Assembly (NCBI GenBank): GCA_036321795.1
Contig: JAWQCY010000006.1
Location: forward strand, 1 to 64,000
Length of the DNA stretch: 64,000 nt
Reading direction: 5' to 3'
Source of the DNA: CAKVON01 sp902475665
Lineage (GTDB): Bacteria; Actinomycetota; Coriobacteriia; Coriobacteriales; Atopobiaceae
The translations under genes and the position numbers were made by a program. A model generated the notes under the pieces. It was given only the letters and a program-made list of their open reading frames with translations, did no database searches and was not told the DNA's origin. Of the stretch, positions 33,229-42,852 are shown in pieces (position 1 is the first letter of the stretch; every line of letters begins with the position of its first letter).

Positions 33229-35990
33229 GTGAGTCCCGAGGAAAAAGCGCGTCTCGTTATCGATAAGAAACTAGAAGCTTCCGGATATGCTGTCCAGGAT
33301 GTTAAAGAGTTCAATCCCATGGCGGCGTGTGGTGTCGTTGTCCGTGAATGGCAAACGACCACCGGCCCATGTGATTACCTTATCTTTATCGACGGCACCC
33401 CTTGCGGGCTGATTGAAGCCAAGGAACACGACAAGGGCGAGAAGCTCACGGCCGTAGCCGAGCAGACAAGACGCTACGCCGAGAGCGAATTCAAGTATGC
33501 CCCCACAGATATCGACATTCGTTTTGCCTACGAGGCAACTGATGTCTTAACCCGTTTTTGCGACTACCACGATAAGGACTATCGTTCTCGCGAGATTTTT
33601 TCCTTCCATCGACCGGAGCAACTTCGCGCTTGGCTGAAGGATTCCGATACCATCCGGAACAGGCTCAGATCTTTCCCCGCCTTTGATACCACTGGTTTTC
33701 GCAAGTGCCAAGTGAATGCGATTATTAATCTTGAAAAGTCGTTCGGGGAGAACCGTCCACGCGCGTTAATCCAAATGGCCACTGGTGCTGGCAAGACGTA
33801 CACCGCCATTACTAACGTTTACCGCCTGCTCAAATTTGCCAAGGCCAAGCGCATCCTATTCCTTGTCGACACGAAGAACCTAGGGGAACAGGCCGAGGAG
33901 GAGTTCCGCAAGTACAAGCCCACCGACGATGCGAGGTTATTTCCCGAGCTTTACAACGTCTGCCGCCTGACCTCTTCGCAGATTCCCAATGGCTCCAACG
34001 TGTGCATCAGCACCATCCAGCGGATGTACTCCATCCTCAAGGGCAAAGAGCTTGACGAAGCAGACGAGGAATCTTCTCCTAATGAAGGTCACATCGTCGG
34101 CGAGCCACGCGATGTTGAGTACAACTCAGCTTACCCACCTGAATATTTCGATTTCATCATCATCGACGAGTGTCACCGTTCTATCTATAACGTCTGGCAA
34201 CAGGTTCTTGATTACTTCGATGCCTTTCTCATCGGGCTTACCGCTACGCCCGACAAGCGAACCTACTCTTTTTTCAATCAGAACGTCGTGAGCGAATACA
34301 CCCATGAGGAGGCAGTCATCGATGGCGTCAACGTCGGCGGCGATACCTACGTCATCGAAACTGATGTGAGCAAGAACGGCGCGACTATCACCGAGCGTCT
34401 TGTTGAGAAGAGAGATCGCCTTTCCCGCGAGAAGCGATGGGAGCAGAACGACGAGGACCTAGAATATGACAAGGGCAAGCTAGACCGCGATGTCGTCAAC
34501 CCGTCCCAGATACGCACCATCATCCGTGAGTTCCGCGACAAGGTCACGACGGTCATGTTCCCCGGTCGCAAGGAAATACCCAAGACGCTTATCTTTGCCA
34601 AAACAGATAGTCATGCGGACGACATCATCAACATTGTGCGCGAAGAATTCGGGCGCGGGAACGAGTTCTGCAAAAAGATAACCTAAACGCCGAAGAAGAC
34701 CCCAAGTCTGTGCTTGCGGCATTCCGCAACGAGTTCTACCCCCGCATCGCCGTAACCGTTGACATGATCGCTACAGGTACCGATGTCAAAGCTCTCGAGT
34801 GCCTCGTCTTCATGCGAGACGTTCGTTCTAGAAATTACTTCGAGCAGATGCTTGGCCGTGGACGTCGTACGCTCGACCATGATGACCTGGCTCGCGTTTC
34901 GCCGTCGGCGACAACGAACAAATGCCGCTACGTGGTCGTCGATTGCGTTGGCGTCACGAAGAGCCTGAAAACTGAAACAAGGCAGCTCGACAGGAAGCCT
35001 TCCGTGAGCTTGAAAGAACTTATGATGAGCGTCGCCATGGGTGCGCGCGATGACGATACCGTCACCTCGCTCGCCGGCCGGCTCCTTCGACTCGCCGCCG
35101 TTATGGACAATGGCGAGCGAAAGAAGGCCGCCGAGCTCGCCGGTGGGACCTCCGTGAACGATATCGCCAGAGATATGCTTGACGCTTTCGACGAGGACAA
35201 GATAGCAAGGGAAGCTGGGTTTACCCTTAGCGTTGATGCCCGAGAAGCAACCGAAGAAGAGCGAGCCAAGTTGGCAGATGCCCAGTCTCGCCTTGTCGAG
35301 AAGGCGATTAAGCCAATGTTCTCTGCCGAGTTGAGAAACTATCTCGAAAATGTGCGCAAGGCGCACGACCAGGTCATAGATAATGAGAACCTAGATGCTG
35401 TCATCTCATCCGGTTGGGACACCGATCGCGAGGACCATGCTAAAGAGGTCATCCAAACGTTCAGACAATTCCTTGCCGACAACAAGGATGAGCTGGACGC
35501 GTTGCAGATCATCTACGGCCAGACCTACAAACAGCGCCCCATCACGCTGCGCATGGTCAAAGCCGTTCACGATGCGTTGAAAACGTCCCCCTATGGACTC
35601 TCCTGCGACACGGTCTGGCATGCATATGAGGTCGCGGGCGCACCCATCGCTACGGCACGAAGCGCTGTGGGCAAGCTTATGGACATCATTTCCGTCATTC
35701 GATTCGAACTCGGACAGGAAAAGACCCTACGACCCTTCGAGGCGGGCGTGGCGGAGCGTTTCAAGAGTTGGGTCTTCTCCAAGAACGCAGGCCACGGCCA
35801 GTTTACCGAAGAGCAGATGGATTGGCTGCGCATGATTCGCGACCATATCGCTACTTCGGGAAGCGTGAGCTCTGACGACCTCGATCTGTCGCCTTTCGGG
35901 GAGAAGGGCGGCCTCGGGCGTTTCTACGTCCTGTTCGGCGATAAGTACCAAGACGTCCTCGACGACATGAACTACGCGCTTGTCGCATAA
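33229..35990 (+). pseudogene. hsdR: Type I restriction enzyme R subunit, frameshifted
   Basis: The first frame (33229-34686, 485 residues) has the PD-ExK nuclease (GPCDYLIFIDG, LIEAK), Walker A QMATGAGKT, IIDECHRS and LTATP. It stops at 34684 after FCKKIT. The second frame (34710-35990 from a GTG) continues the same protein with LAAFRNEFYPRIAVTVDMIA and motif VI FEQMLGRGRR. Removing one frameshift near 34684 restores about 920 residues, the usual HsdR length. The break separates helicase motifs, so as read the enzyme cannot translocate or cut. A real mutation, a reversible slip or a sequencing error are all possible; no long homopolymer is present at the site. Confidence 0.88.
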
Positions 35991-36015
35991 CACCTATTAG
36001 CTAGAAAGGCAGCGC

Positions 36016-37497
36016 ATGAGCGCATCCACCATTAACCAGAAGATTTGGAACATGGCGACCGTCCTCTATAACGATGGCGTCTCCAACAGCGATTATCTCG
36101 AGCAACTCACCTATCTGCTCTTCCTCAAGATGGCAGACGAGTACAGCAAGCCCCCCTACAACAGGCCGACCGGTCTTCCGGAGGACTGTCGTTGGGAGTG
36201 CCTTGCGGGTAAGAGCGGCGCAGAGCTGTTCGACACCTATAAGAAGATGCTCGACAAGCTAGGTGCCCAGGGCGGCATGCTTCAAGAGATTTTTACCGGG
36301 GCCCAAAACAAGATGAGCTCTCCGGCGATTTTGGCGCGAGTCATTCAGATGATCGGCGCAGAAACGTGGACGGCTATGTCGCAGGACGTCAAAGGCGACA
36401 TCTATGAGGGGTTGCTTCAGCGAATAGCAGAGGACACTAAATCCGGTGCAGGGCAGTACTTTACGCCTAGGCCGCTCATCAATACCATCGTAAAGTGCGT
36501 TCAGCCTAAGCCGGATAAGACCGTCTGTGACCCGTGTTGCGGCTCGGGCGGCTTCCTGCTGGCTGCGAAGAGCTACATAGAGGGAGCCTACCAGCTCGAC
36601 GCCGACCAAAAGAAGTTCCTGAAAAACGAGGCATTCCACGGCTGGGAGATCGTTCCCGCCACGCGCCGGCTTTGCCTCATGAATCTTTTTCTGCACAACA
36701 TCGGCGACTTCAACGACGTTCCGCCCATCACGAGGAACGATGCGCTTCTTTCCGACCCTGGCGTGCGTTTTGACTACGTGCTCACCAACCCGCCTTTCGG
36801 TAAAAAGGCGACGCTTAAAGCCGCCGCCGGCGAGGATGGTGAGCTTGTCGACGAAGAACTCTCGTACTCCCGCCAGGACTTCTGGGCAACGAGCTCTAAC
36901 AAGCAGCTGAACTTTGTTCAGCACATTCATACCATCTTGAAGACTGGCGGCACCGCTGCCGTTGTCGTGCCCGACAACGTGCTGTTCGAGGGCGGCGCGG
37001 GCGAGACAGTGCGCCGTAAGTTGCTGGAGACCACGAACCTGCACACTATCCTGCGCCTGCCGACCGGCATCTTCTACAAGCCGGGTGTGAAGGCCAATGT
37101 TATATTTTTCGAGAACCGTCCTGGTAGCGAGCGTGTGCAGACCCGCGAGGTGTGGATTTACGACTATCGCACGAACGTTCACCACACGCTGAAGCAACAC
37201 CCCATGACAGAGACTGACCTTGCCGACTTCCTCGATTGTTATAACCCCGGTCATATCGATGAGCGCGATGAGACCTACAACGAGGACAACAATCCCGATG
37301 GTCGTTGGCGTCGCTTCACTATCGACGAGATTATGGGCCGTGACAAGCTGAGTCTCGATATCACCTGGATCAAAACCGGCGAGGACATCTCCGAGATTGC
37401 GCTTTCGGATTTGCTCGCAAGCATTCACGAGAAGAGCGACGCGATTGCCGACGCCGTGGAGCAGCTCGAGGCGCTTCTGGGGGATATTGAGGACTAA
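36016..37497 (+). CDS. hsdM: Type I DNA methyltransferase M subunit
   Basis: The 493-residue N6-adenine methyltransferase has the N-terminal HsdM helical domain (TINQKIWNMATVLYNDGVSN), the AdoMet motif DPCCGSGGF (from Asp172) and the catalytic motif NPPFG (from Asn258). With HsdS it methylates a bipartite site. It follows hsdR by 25 bp and its stop overlaps the hsdS start (TAATG), so M and S are translationally coupled. It appears fully intact even though hsdR is broken. Confidence 0.96.
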   Translation: MSASTINQKIWNMATVLYNDGVSNSDYLEQLTYLLFLKMADEYSKPPYNRPTGLPEDCRWECLAGKSGAELFDTYKKMLDKLGAQGGMLQEIFTGAQNKMSSPAILARVIQMIGAETWTAMSQDVKGDIYEGLLQRIAEDTKSGAGQYFTPRPLINTIVKCVQPKPDKTVCDPCCGSGGFLLAAKSYIEGAYQLDADQKKFLKNEAFHGWEIVPATRRLCLMNLFLHNIGDFNDVPPITRNDALLSDPGVRFDYVLTNPPFGKKATLKAAAGEDGELVDEELSYSRQDFWATSSNKQLNFVQHIHTILKTGGTAAVVVPDNVLFEGGAGETVRRKLLETTNLHTILRLPTGIFYKPGVKANVIFFENRPGSERVQTREVWIYDYRTNVHHTLKQHPMTETDLADFLDCYNPGHIDERDETYNEDNNPDGRWRRFTIDEIMGRDKLSLDITWIKTGEDISEIALSDLLASIHEKSDAIADAVEQLEALLGDIED

Positions 37498-39095
37498 TGG
37501 ACACTAGGAAACTACGTCAAAAACTGTTGGACCTTGCCATCCACGGCAAGTTGGTCCCCCAAGACCCGAACGACGAGCCCGCAAGCGAGTTGCTGTCGCG
37601 TATCCACGCGGAGAAGCTCGCCATGGTGGCGCGCGGCGAGCTCAAGCCTAAGGATGTCAAAAACGATACCGTAATCTATTTCGGTTCCGATGGGCTGCCC
37701 TATGAGAAGCGGACCGACGGGAAGGGCGAGACGAAGCGCATCGAGGGCGAGATTCCGTTCGATCTCCCCGAGGGATGGAGCTGGGCAAGGCTTAGCGATC
37801 ATTACCTGTTCAGCAATGGAACATCGAAGCGTTCCGGTAAGGAGGGGGTTTCAACCCCCGTTTTACGACTTGCAGACCTTGATGAAACGACTATCGCATT
37901 GGACGGAGTCCGTGCCGTAGTTCTAACTGAAACGGAGCGCAATAAATGCGATTTACAGCCCAATGATTTGCTGTTTATTCGGGTTAATGGAAGTCGTACC
38001 CGAGTTGGCAGCTGCTTCGTGGTTCCTTCGCTTAACGAACGCTACGCTTTCTGCGATCATCTGATTCGTGGCAAATCCGTCACTAGCATCAGTTCGCAAT
38101 TCATCGCGGCTGTCATGGGCGTTAACTTCATTCGCGAAACGATTGACGCTGGAATTGTCTGTGCTGCGGGTCAAAATACAATAAGTCAGGGCGTTCTAAA
38201 GTCAATCATCGTCCCCGTTCCGCCTCTTGCCGAGCAGCGCCGCATCGTCGACGCGCTCGGCAAATACCTGGCACTCGTCGACAGGATCGAGCGAGACCGG
38301 GCGGACCTCGACGGCCTGCTCGCGCAGCTCAAATCTAAGGTGCTCGACCTCGCCGTCCGCGGCGAGCTTACCGAGCGCGACCCGGGAGACGAGCCCGCGA
38401 GCGAGCTTCTCGCGCGCATCCGCGAGGAGAAGCTCGCCATGGTGGCGCGCGGCGAGCTCAAGCCGAAGGACGTCAAAAACGATACCGTTATCTTCACCGG
38501 TTCCGATGGCCTGCACTATGAGAAGCGGGCTGATGGCAAGGGCGAGGCGGAGTGCATCGAGGGCGAGATCCCGTTCAAGATCCCCGAAGGGTGGAGCTGG
38601 TGCCGTCTACTTACGCCTGTCTCACTTGATCCGAAGAATGATGTTGATGATGAAACACCAGCCAGCTTTCTACCGATGGCGGCAATCGAAGAAGGCTTTC
38701 GCAATAAATATCATCCTGAGGTACGGCGCTGGAAAGCAATCAAGAAAGGATTTACCCAGTTCGCCGACGGCGACGTCGTATTCGCTAAAATCTCGCCCTG
38801 CTTCGAGAATGGCAAATACTTCATTGCCTCGTCTCTTGAGAATGGCGTGGGGGCCGGAACGACAGAACTGTATGTCCTACGCTCGCCATCAAAAGGCCTG
38901 CGCAGGAAGTACCTTTTTTATTTCCTTGCCTCGAACTATTTCACTGGAGACGCCAAGAAAACCTTTATGGGTTCGGTTGGTCAGCAGCGCATCAAAAAAG
39001 ACTATCTCGAAAGGATGCTGCTTCCCGTTCCGCCCCTTGCCGAGCAGCGCCGCATCATCGAAAGAATCGAAGAGGTATTCAATCTGCTCGATTAG
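37497..39095 (+). CDS. hsdS: Type I specificity subunit, expressed copy
   Basis: The 532-residue protein has two target-recognition domains (about residues 84-237 and 369-510). These are separated and flanked by related conserved segments, such as DEPASELL, RIREEKLAMVARGELKPKDV and PPLAEQRR. Residues 63-83 and 238-368 are encoded by DNA that is perfectly repeated, inverted, in the silent copy downstream. The gene therefore looks like the expression locus of a shuffling system. The first ATG overlaps the hsdM stop. Confidence 0.94.
   Translation: MDTRKLRQKLLDLAIHGKLVPQDPNDEPASELLSRIHAEKLAMVARGELKPKDVKNDTVIYFGSDGLPYEKRTDGKGETKRIEGEIPFDLPEGWSWARLSDHYLFSNGTSKRSGKEGVSTPVLRLADLDETTIALDGVRAVVLTETERNKCDLQPNDLLFIRVNGSRTRVGSCFVVPSLNERYAFCDHLIRGKSVTSISSQFIAAVMGVNFIRETIDAGIVCAAGQNTISQGVLKSIIVPVPPLAEQRRIVDALGKYLALVDRIERDRADLDGLLAQLKSKVLDLAVRGELTERDPGDEPASELLARIREEKLAMVARGELKPKDVKNDTVIFTGSDGLHYEKRADGKGEAECIEGEIPFKIPEGWSWCRLLTPVSLDPKNDVDDETPASFLPMAAIEEGFRNKYHPEVRRWKAIKKGFTQFADGDVVFAKISPCFENGKYFIASSLENGVGAGTTELYVLRSPSKGLRRKYLFYFLASNYFTGDAKKTFMGSVGQQRIKKDYLERMLLPVPPLAEQRRIIERIEEVFNLLD
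37683..37745 (+). repeat. Inverted repeat A, left copy (63 bp)
   Basis: It lies in the hsdS 5' conserved part and is a perfect inverted match to 41249-41311. Recombination here would exchange both recognition domains. Confidence 0.92.
38209..38600 (+). repeat. Inverted repeat B, left copy (392 bp)
   Basis: It covers the central conserved region of hsdS and matches 40409-40800 in inverted orientation without a mismatch that I could find. Recombination here would exchange only the second recognition domain. Confidence 0.93.
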
Positions 39096-39129
39096 CTGCT
39101 TTCATTGCTTAGTCGAAAGGAGACATGCA

Positions 39130-39924
39130 ATGAAAGATTTTGAAGAGTACCTGCAAGCACAAGATTATGCGTCAAACACAATTTCTTCGTACCTGTTTGC
39201 CGCGAAGCAGCTTGAGCAGAATATATCGCCTATCACAAACCAGTCGCTTCTTGAGCACAAGGAGTGGCTGGTTTCGTCGTTTGCGCCCAAGACTGCGAAT
39301 AATCGAATCGGTGCCATCAACGTTTACTTGGATTTCCTTGAATACAACGGGATACGCCTGAAGGGCGTTAAAGTCCAGCAGAAGCCCTTCCTAAATAACG
39401 TTATTTCAAACGATGAGTACCGTCGTCTTCGCGACGGGCTCACGCGAGACAAGGACTGGTTCTGGTACTTCGTTGTACGCTTTCTTGCCTGCACGGGCGT
39501 CAGAGTGAGCGAGCTTCGCAAATTCGAGCATGCGCACGTTTTAGCTGGTCATATGGATATTGTTTCGAAAGGACAGAAGCTGCGTCGTGTATATATCCCA
39601 GTAAACCTTCAAACGGAGGCGATTAGTTGGTGCACTCGAGAGGGTAAAACGGAAGGTGTGCTGTTCGGCGACCGGTCGGCACTAACAAGCCGTGGCATAG
39701 CGCTCGGCCTCAAACGTGCTGCCGAGCGCTATGACATAAACCCCGACGTTGTGTACCCTCATTCGTTCCGGCACTTGTTTGCTAAGAACTTCATATCCAA
39801 AAACCCCGACATAGCCTTTCTCGCTGATTTAATGGGTCATGAGAGTATTGAGACGACGCGTATTTACTTGCGCCGCACTTCGGCGGAACAGCGCCGCGCC
39901 GTTGATGAGGCTATAGACTGGTGA
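39130..39924 (+). CDS. Tyrosine recombinase, probable hsdS invertase
   Basis: The 264-residue recombinase has a SAM-like N-terminal domain (YLQAQDYASNTISSYL) and the catalytic set Arg in TGVRVSELRKF, HSFRHLF and MGHESIETTRIYL. It lacks the arm-binding domain of the element's own integrase. It lies between hsdS and the inverted silent hsdS copy, overlapping the latter's 3' end by 14 bp. The same position is held by invertases of known phase-variable type I loci. AAAGGAG precedes the ATG. It would itself be flipped by the inversion. Confidence 0.88.
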   Translation: MKDFEEYLQAQDYASNTISSYLFAAKQLEQNISPITNQSLLEHKEWLVSSFAPKTANNRIGAINVYLDFLEYNGIRLKGVKVQQKPFLNNVISNDEYRRLRDGLTRDKDWFWYFVVRFLACTGVRVSELRKFEHAHVLAGHMDIVSKGQKLRRVYIPVNLQTEAISWCTREGKTEGVLFGDRSALTSRGIALGLKRAAERYDINPDVVYPHSFRHLFAKNFISKNPDIAFLADLMGHESIETTRIYLRRTSAEQRRAVDEAIDW

Positions 39925-40408
39925 GGTCGAATGCGGTCTTAATAGCTTTGACGATGCGCCGTTGCTCTGCTAAGGACGGGATGGGAAGCAACATCGACAG
40001 CATCGCGTCAAACTCGATGCTGTCAACCGTTGTCCCGTCCTTGTGATATTTATTGCGGATTCGCTTATCCCAAGCGTTGAAGCAGGTGAGAAGCCAATCG
40101 CTGAACCCCAAGTCATACGGTGTCATGGCCTTCAGATCTTGATTGATCGTGGTTTCAACGCGATTGATGGCAACTGGAAGTAATCGACGAAGAATGCCGC
40201 TTCTGACGACCATGAGCACTGACCCAGCCGGCACCATGTTGGTTTCAGCGGCGCCCGACTCAGTGAGTTCTATCTGCGAGCCAAATAGCTCAGGCGCCTT
40301 CATGTCCTTCGAGGTTATCCAGGAAACGCCGCCACCCTCCCAGAAAGCCTCGTTCGCTTTTGAGGGGGTCTTGCCGCCACACGTTGTGACAAGCTGCCCG
40401 AGTCTCGC

Positions 40409-40800
40409 CCAGCTCCACCCTTCGGGGATCTTGAACGGGATCTCGCCCTCGATGCACTCCGCCTCGCCCTTGCCATCAGCCCGCTTCTCATAGTGCAGGC
40501 CATCGGAACCGGTGAAGATAACGGTATCGTTTTTGACGTCCTTCGGCTTGAGCTCGCCGCGCGCCACCATGGCGAGCTTCTCCTCGCGGATGCGCGCGAG
40601 AAGCTCGCTCGCGGGCTCGTCTCCCGGGTCGCGCTCGGTAAGCTCGCCGCGGACGGCGAGGTCGAGCACCTTAGATTTGAGCTGCGCGAGCAGGCCGTCG
40701 AGGTCCGCCCGGTCTCGCTCGATCCTGTCGACGAGTGCCAGGTATTTGCCGAGCGCGTCGACGATGCGGCGCTGCTCGGCAAGAGGCGGAACGGGGACGA
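40409..40800 (-). repeat. Inverted repeat B, right copy (392 bp)
   Basis: Partner of 38209-38600, inside the silent hsdS copy. Confidence 0.93.
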
Positions 40801-41248
40801 ACAAGCCGCTCAAAACAGTGCCATTAACGTTGGGTCTGCCAGAGCCAACGGCATTAGAACTAATTTCTTCCCAGTAATAGGGCGTATCAAAAAAGTTGAT
40901 GAGATAATGCGCGTCGCAGAGAAGCGCTTGAACGCGAATTAGATATGACGCGTAAACGGTATTGCGTGGCGTCCCTGTTGCGAGATAGGTTTTTCCCACC
41001 GTCGCGCCAATACGCGCGAACAATATGTCCCCATCATTAACTCTACAGTTGGTTGCTGTTGCCTCATCAACAGTTGTATAGGGAACGCAGTTCCAATCGA
41101 CCTTCTGTTGATCAATATCGGTAATCCTGAGCAGCTTATGTGAGCCGCTTCGTTCAGCAGAATTGCTTACTCCATAATTAATTTGGGCACTTAATGACCC
41201 GAGTCGAGCCCAAACCCAACCTTCAGGCAACACAAACAAAGGGGAGTT

Positions 41249-41311
41249 CTCGATGCGCTTCGTCTCGCCCTTCCCGTCGGTCCGCTTCTCATAGGGCAGC
41301 CCATCGGAACC
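41249..41311 (-). repeat. Inverted repeat A, right copy (63 bp)
   Basis: Partner of 37683-37745, at the 5' edge of the silent hsdS copy. Confidence 0.92.
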
Positions 41312-41461
41312 AGTGAGATTACGATGTCGCCCGTGACGTCTTTCGGCTTGAAGTGCACCGTTTCTTTGATCGGGTAGCCCCTAATCGGTTGGTGTTCGGT
41401 TCGCGTGGTCTCTATGCGGGTAGTGACGGCGGCTCGAACGGCGGGTTCGGCCGCTTAGCCC

Positions 41462-41728
41462 TCACGACGGTTTTTGTTTCTCCGCCCGCTCCTCGGCGTA
41501 AAGGGCCTCGTTCTGCGCCTCCAAGATGCGCGTAGCGTCGTCTATGCGCTCGGCGCACCTCTCGCTTATCGACCTCAGGGCCAGGACCCCCTCGACGTCG
41601 AGCGGGTCCAGCTGGTCGGCGTGCGCCAAGGACTCGAGCAACTGGTCCAGGCCCCTCGCCAGCCTCCCGGCATCGCACACGGCATCGATTAGCTCCATGC
41701 GCTCCAACTTCTCTTCGTAGCCCAACAT
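41462..41728 (-). CDS. Small helical protein, function unknown
   Basis: The 88-residue protein is acidic and predicted fully helical (YEEKLERMELIDAVCDAG, SISERCAERIDDATRIL, EERAEKQKPS). The start at 41728 is supported by AAGGAG upstream; the much longer open frame upstream of it has low-complexity Arg/Gly composition and is not credible. High G/C returns here, so the gene belongs to the element backbone rather than the cargo. It is divergent from the gene at 42275. Confidence 0.65.
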   Translation of the reverse strand: MLGYEEKLERMELIDAVCDAGRLARGLDQLLESLAHADQLDPLDVEGVLALRSISERCAERIDDATRILEAQNEALYAEERAEKQKPS

Positions 41729-42274
41729 CAGCTCCACTCCTTCTCTCAACGGACGTGTTGCGCAGCACCGTAGCCGTTCCATGCGGAGAACCCTCTCGCC
41801 GCCAGCGGTCCCGTGCGCATATCGGCCGCAAGCGGCGTGGGAAATGCCGTCCCGTTTCGGACCGATTCGCCGCGACTCGGGAACTCGCCCCCGTCCTCGC
41901 CGTGACGTTCCGACGTAAACCCTCGCGAGCGCCCCGGCAACCGCCGACGGGTCGCATCCCATGCCCGGAGGGCCTCGGTGCCCACGCCCGATTCCATGCC
42001 GCACGCCTCCGCCCCTCCGACCTGAAACCCGCCCCGGCGCTCCTTGGACGCGCAGGGTCGCACGCTGGCGGGCGGCCAGCAAGGGCCGCGACACTTTTTC
42101 GGGTTCTTCGCCCCATGCGCTCCGTGCGCGAACAACGCGAAAAACTGACGTCGGGAGACTTCTATAACCACGTCCGACTTCGCTTCCTCCCTTGCCGGCA
42201 CGCCCGCGCTGCATGCGACTCACGCGACGCAAGGCACGCCACAGGGGCGGGCCTCAGAGTCTAAGGAGCAAGAC
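41729..42274. other. Long non-coding stretch, no gene recognised
   Basis: About 546 bp of G/C-rich DNA separate divergent genes. Open frames exist on both strands but their translations are Arg/Pro-rich shadows without start signals. No iterons, tRNA or array was recognised. TATAAC at 42163 is a possible -10 without a matching -35. It could hold a cis-acting transfer or partition site. Confidence 0.4.
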
Positions 42275-42646
42275 ATGAACGACATGAAGGAAAAGGCAAT
42301 GGGCGCGGTCAAGGTCTTCCTCGAGCGCAAGGGCTACGAGATCGTCGACGAGGCCTGGCAGGGCCCCGAGGGCATCGGCGGGATCGACCTCGTGGCGGTG
42401 GACGAGGACGGGACCCTGGTCTTCGTCGACGCCACGGTCCGGATCGGGACGGACGGCTTCCCCGAGGCCCATAGGGCGCGCGGGCTGCGCGAGGCGCTGG
42501 CGGCGACGTGGCTCGCCAGCAACAGCGACGACTACGCCGACACCCCGGTCCGCTTCGACGAGGTGGCGATGATGGTCGTCAAGGAGAACCGAGCGCTCCT
42601 GCGCCACCACGTCAACTGCTTCGGCGAGATGGAGCCGCTCTCCTAG
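42275..42646 (+). CDS. YraN/UPF0102-like protein with altered active site
   Basis: The 123-residue protein follows the YraN fold pattern: helix AVKVFLERKGYEIVDE, then GIGGIDLVAVDEDGTLVFVDA, then an LREALAATWL helix. YraN proteins are PD-(D/E)xK nuclease relatives with GEIDLI...VFVEVK. Here the glutamate before ID is Gly and the ExK motif reads DAT, so catalysis is doubtful. TAAGGAG precedes the ATG. It lies upstream of parA and may be a DNA-binding accessory of maintenance or transfer. Confidence 0.7.
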   Translation: MNDMKEKAMGAVKVFLERKGYEIVDEAWQGPEGIGGIDLVAVDEDGTLVFVDATVRIGTDGFPEAHRARGLREALAATWLASNSDDYADTPVRFDEVAMMVVKENRALLRHHVNCFGEMEPLS

Positions 42647-42715
42647 GCGGTGCGCCCGGTCCCGGGCTCCCGGGGCCGGGCTTTCCCCCGAAACCGTGCC
42701 CGTGTACCACGAAAG

Positions 42716-42779
42716 CGTACATATCCGTACGTTTTCATGGTACACTCCGCTTGTCGGACAAATCCGTACGGTTTTGTCC
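42716..42779. promoter_or_regulatory. Operator and promoter region of parAB
   Basis: CGTACATATCCGTACG (42716-42731) differs by one base from the operator before the excisionase gene. A 24-bp near-perfect palindrome (42756-42779) has arms GGACAAA and TTTGTCC around CCGTACGG. TACACT (42741-42746) between them is a possible -10. Both palindromes share the CCGTACG core. Confidence 0.6.
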
Positions 42780-42852
42780 CGACGCTCCGAGACTCGGGGC
42801 GCGCCGGACCGAACGCGGCGAGGCGCGCCCCACGCTAGAGAGGACGCGACCC

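Larger units (their letters stand above)
39911..41352 (-). pseudogene. hsdS': Silent, 5'-truncated hsdS copy
   Basis: On the minus strand this carries two further recognition domains, about 40801-41239 and 39911-40408, around the shared central region (repeat B). Its 5' side ends in a remnant of the hsdS conserved start (repeat A), followed by a further diverged stretch in which one base is missing relative to hsdS, so the frame is lost. There is no proper start codon, ribosome binding site or promoter. It is a donor of alternative recognition domains rather than an expressed gene. The reading frame in the body (442 residues) is intact. Confidence 0.9.

Noticed and set aside
34710..35990. Separate downstream restriction gene starting at a GTG
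   Set aside because: The sequence continues HsdR motifs directly from the previous frame and has no ribosome binding site, so it is the second half of a frameshifted hsdR.
41755..42264. 169-codon frame in the gap before the YraN-like gene
   Set aside because: Arg/Pro-rich translation, no ribosome binding site, and similar open frames on the other strand; typical of non-coding G/C-rich DNA.
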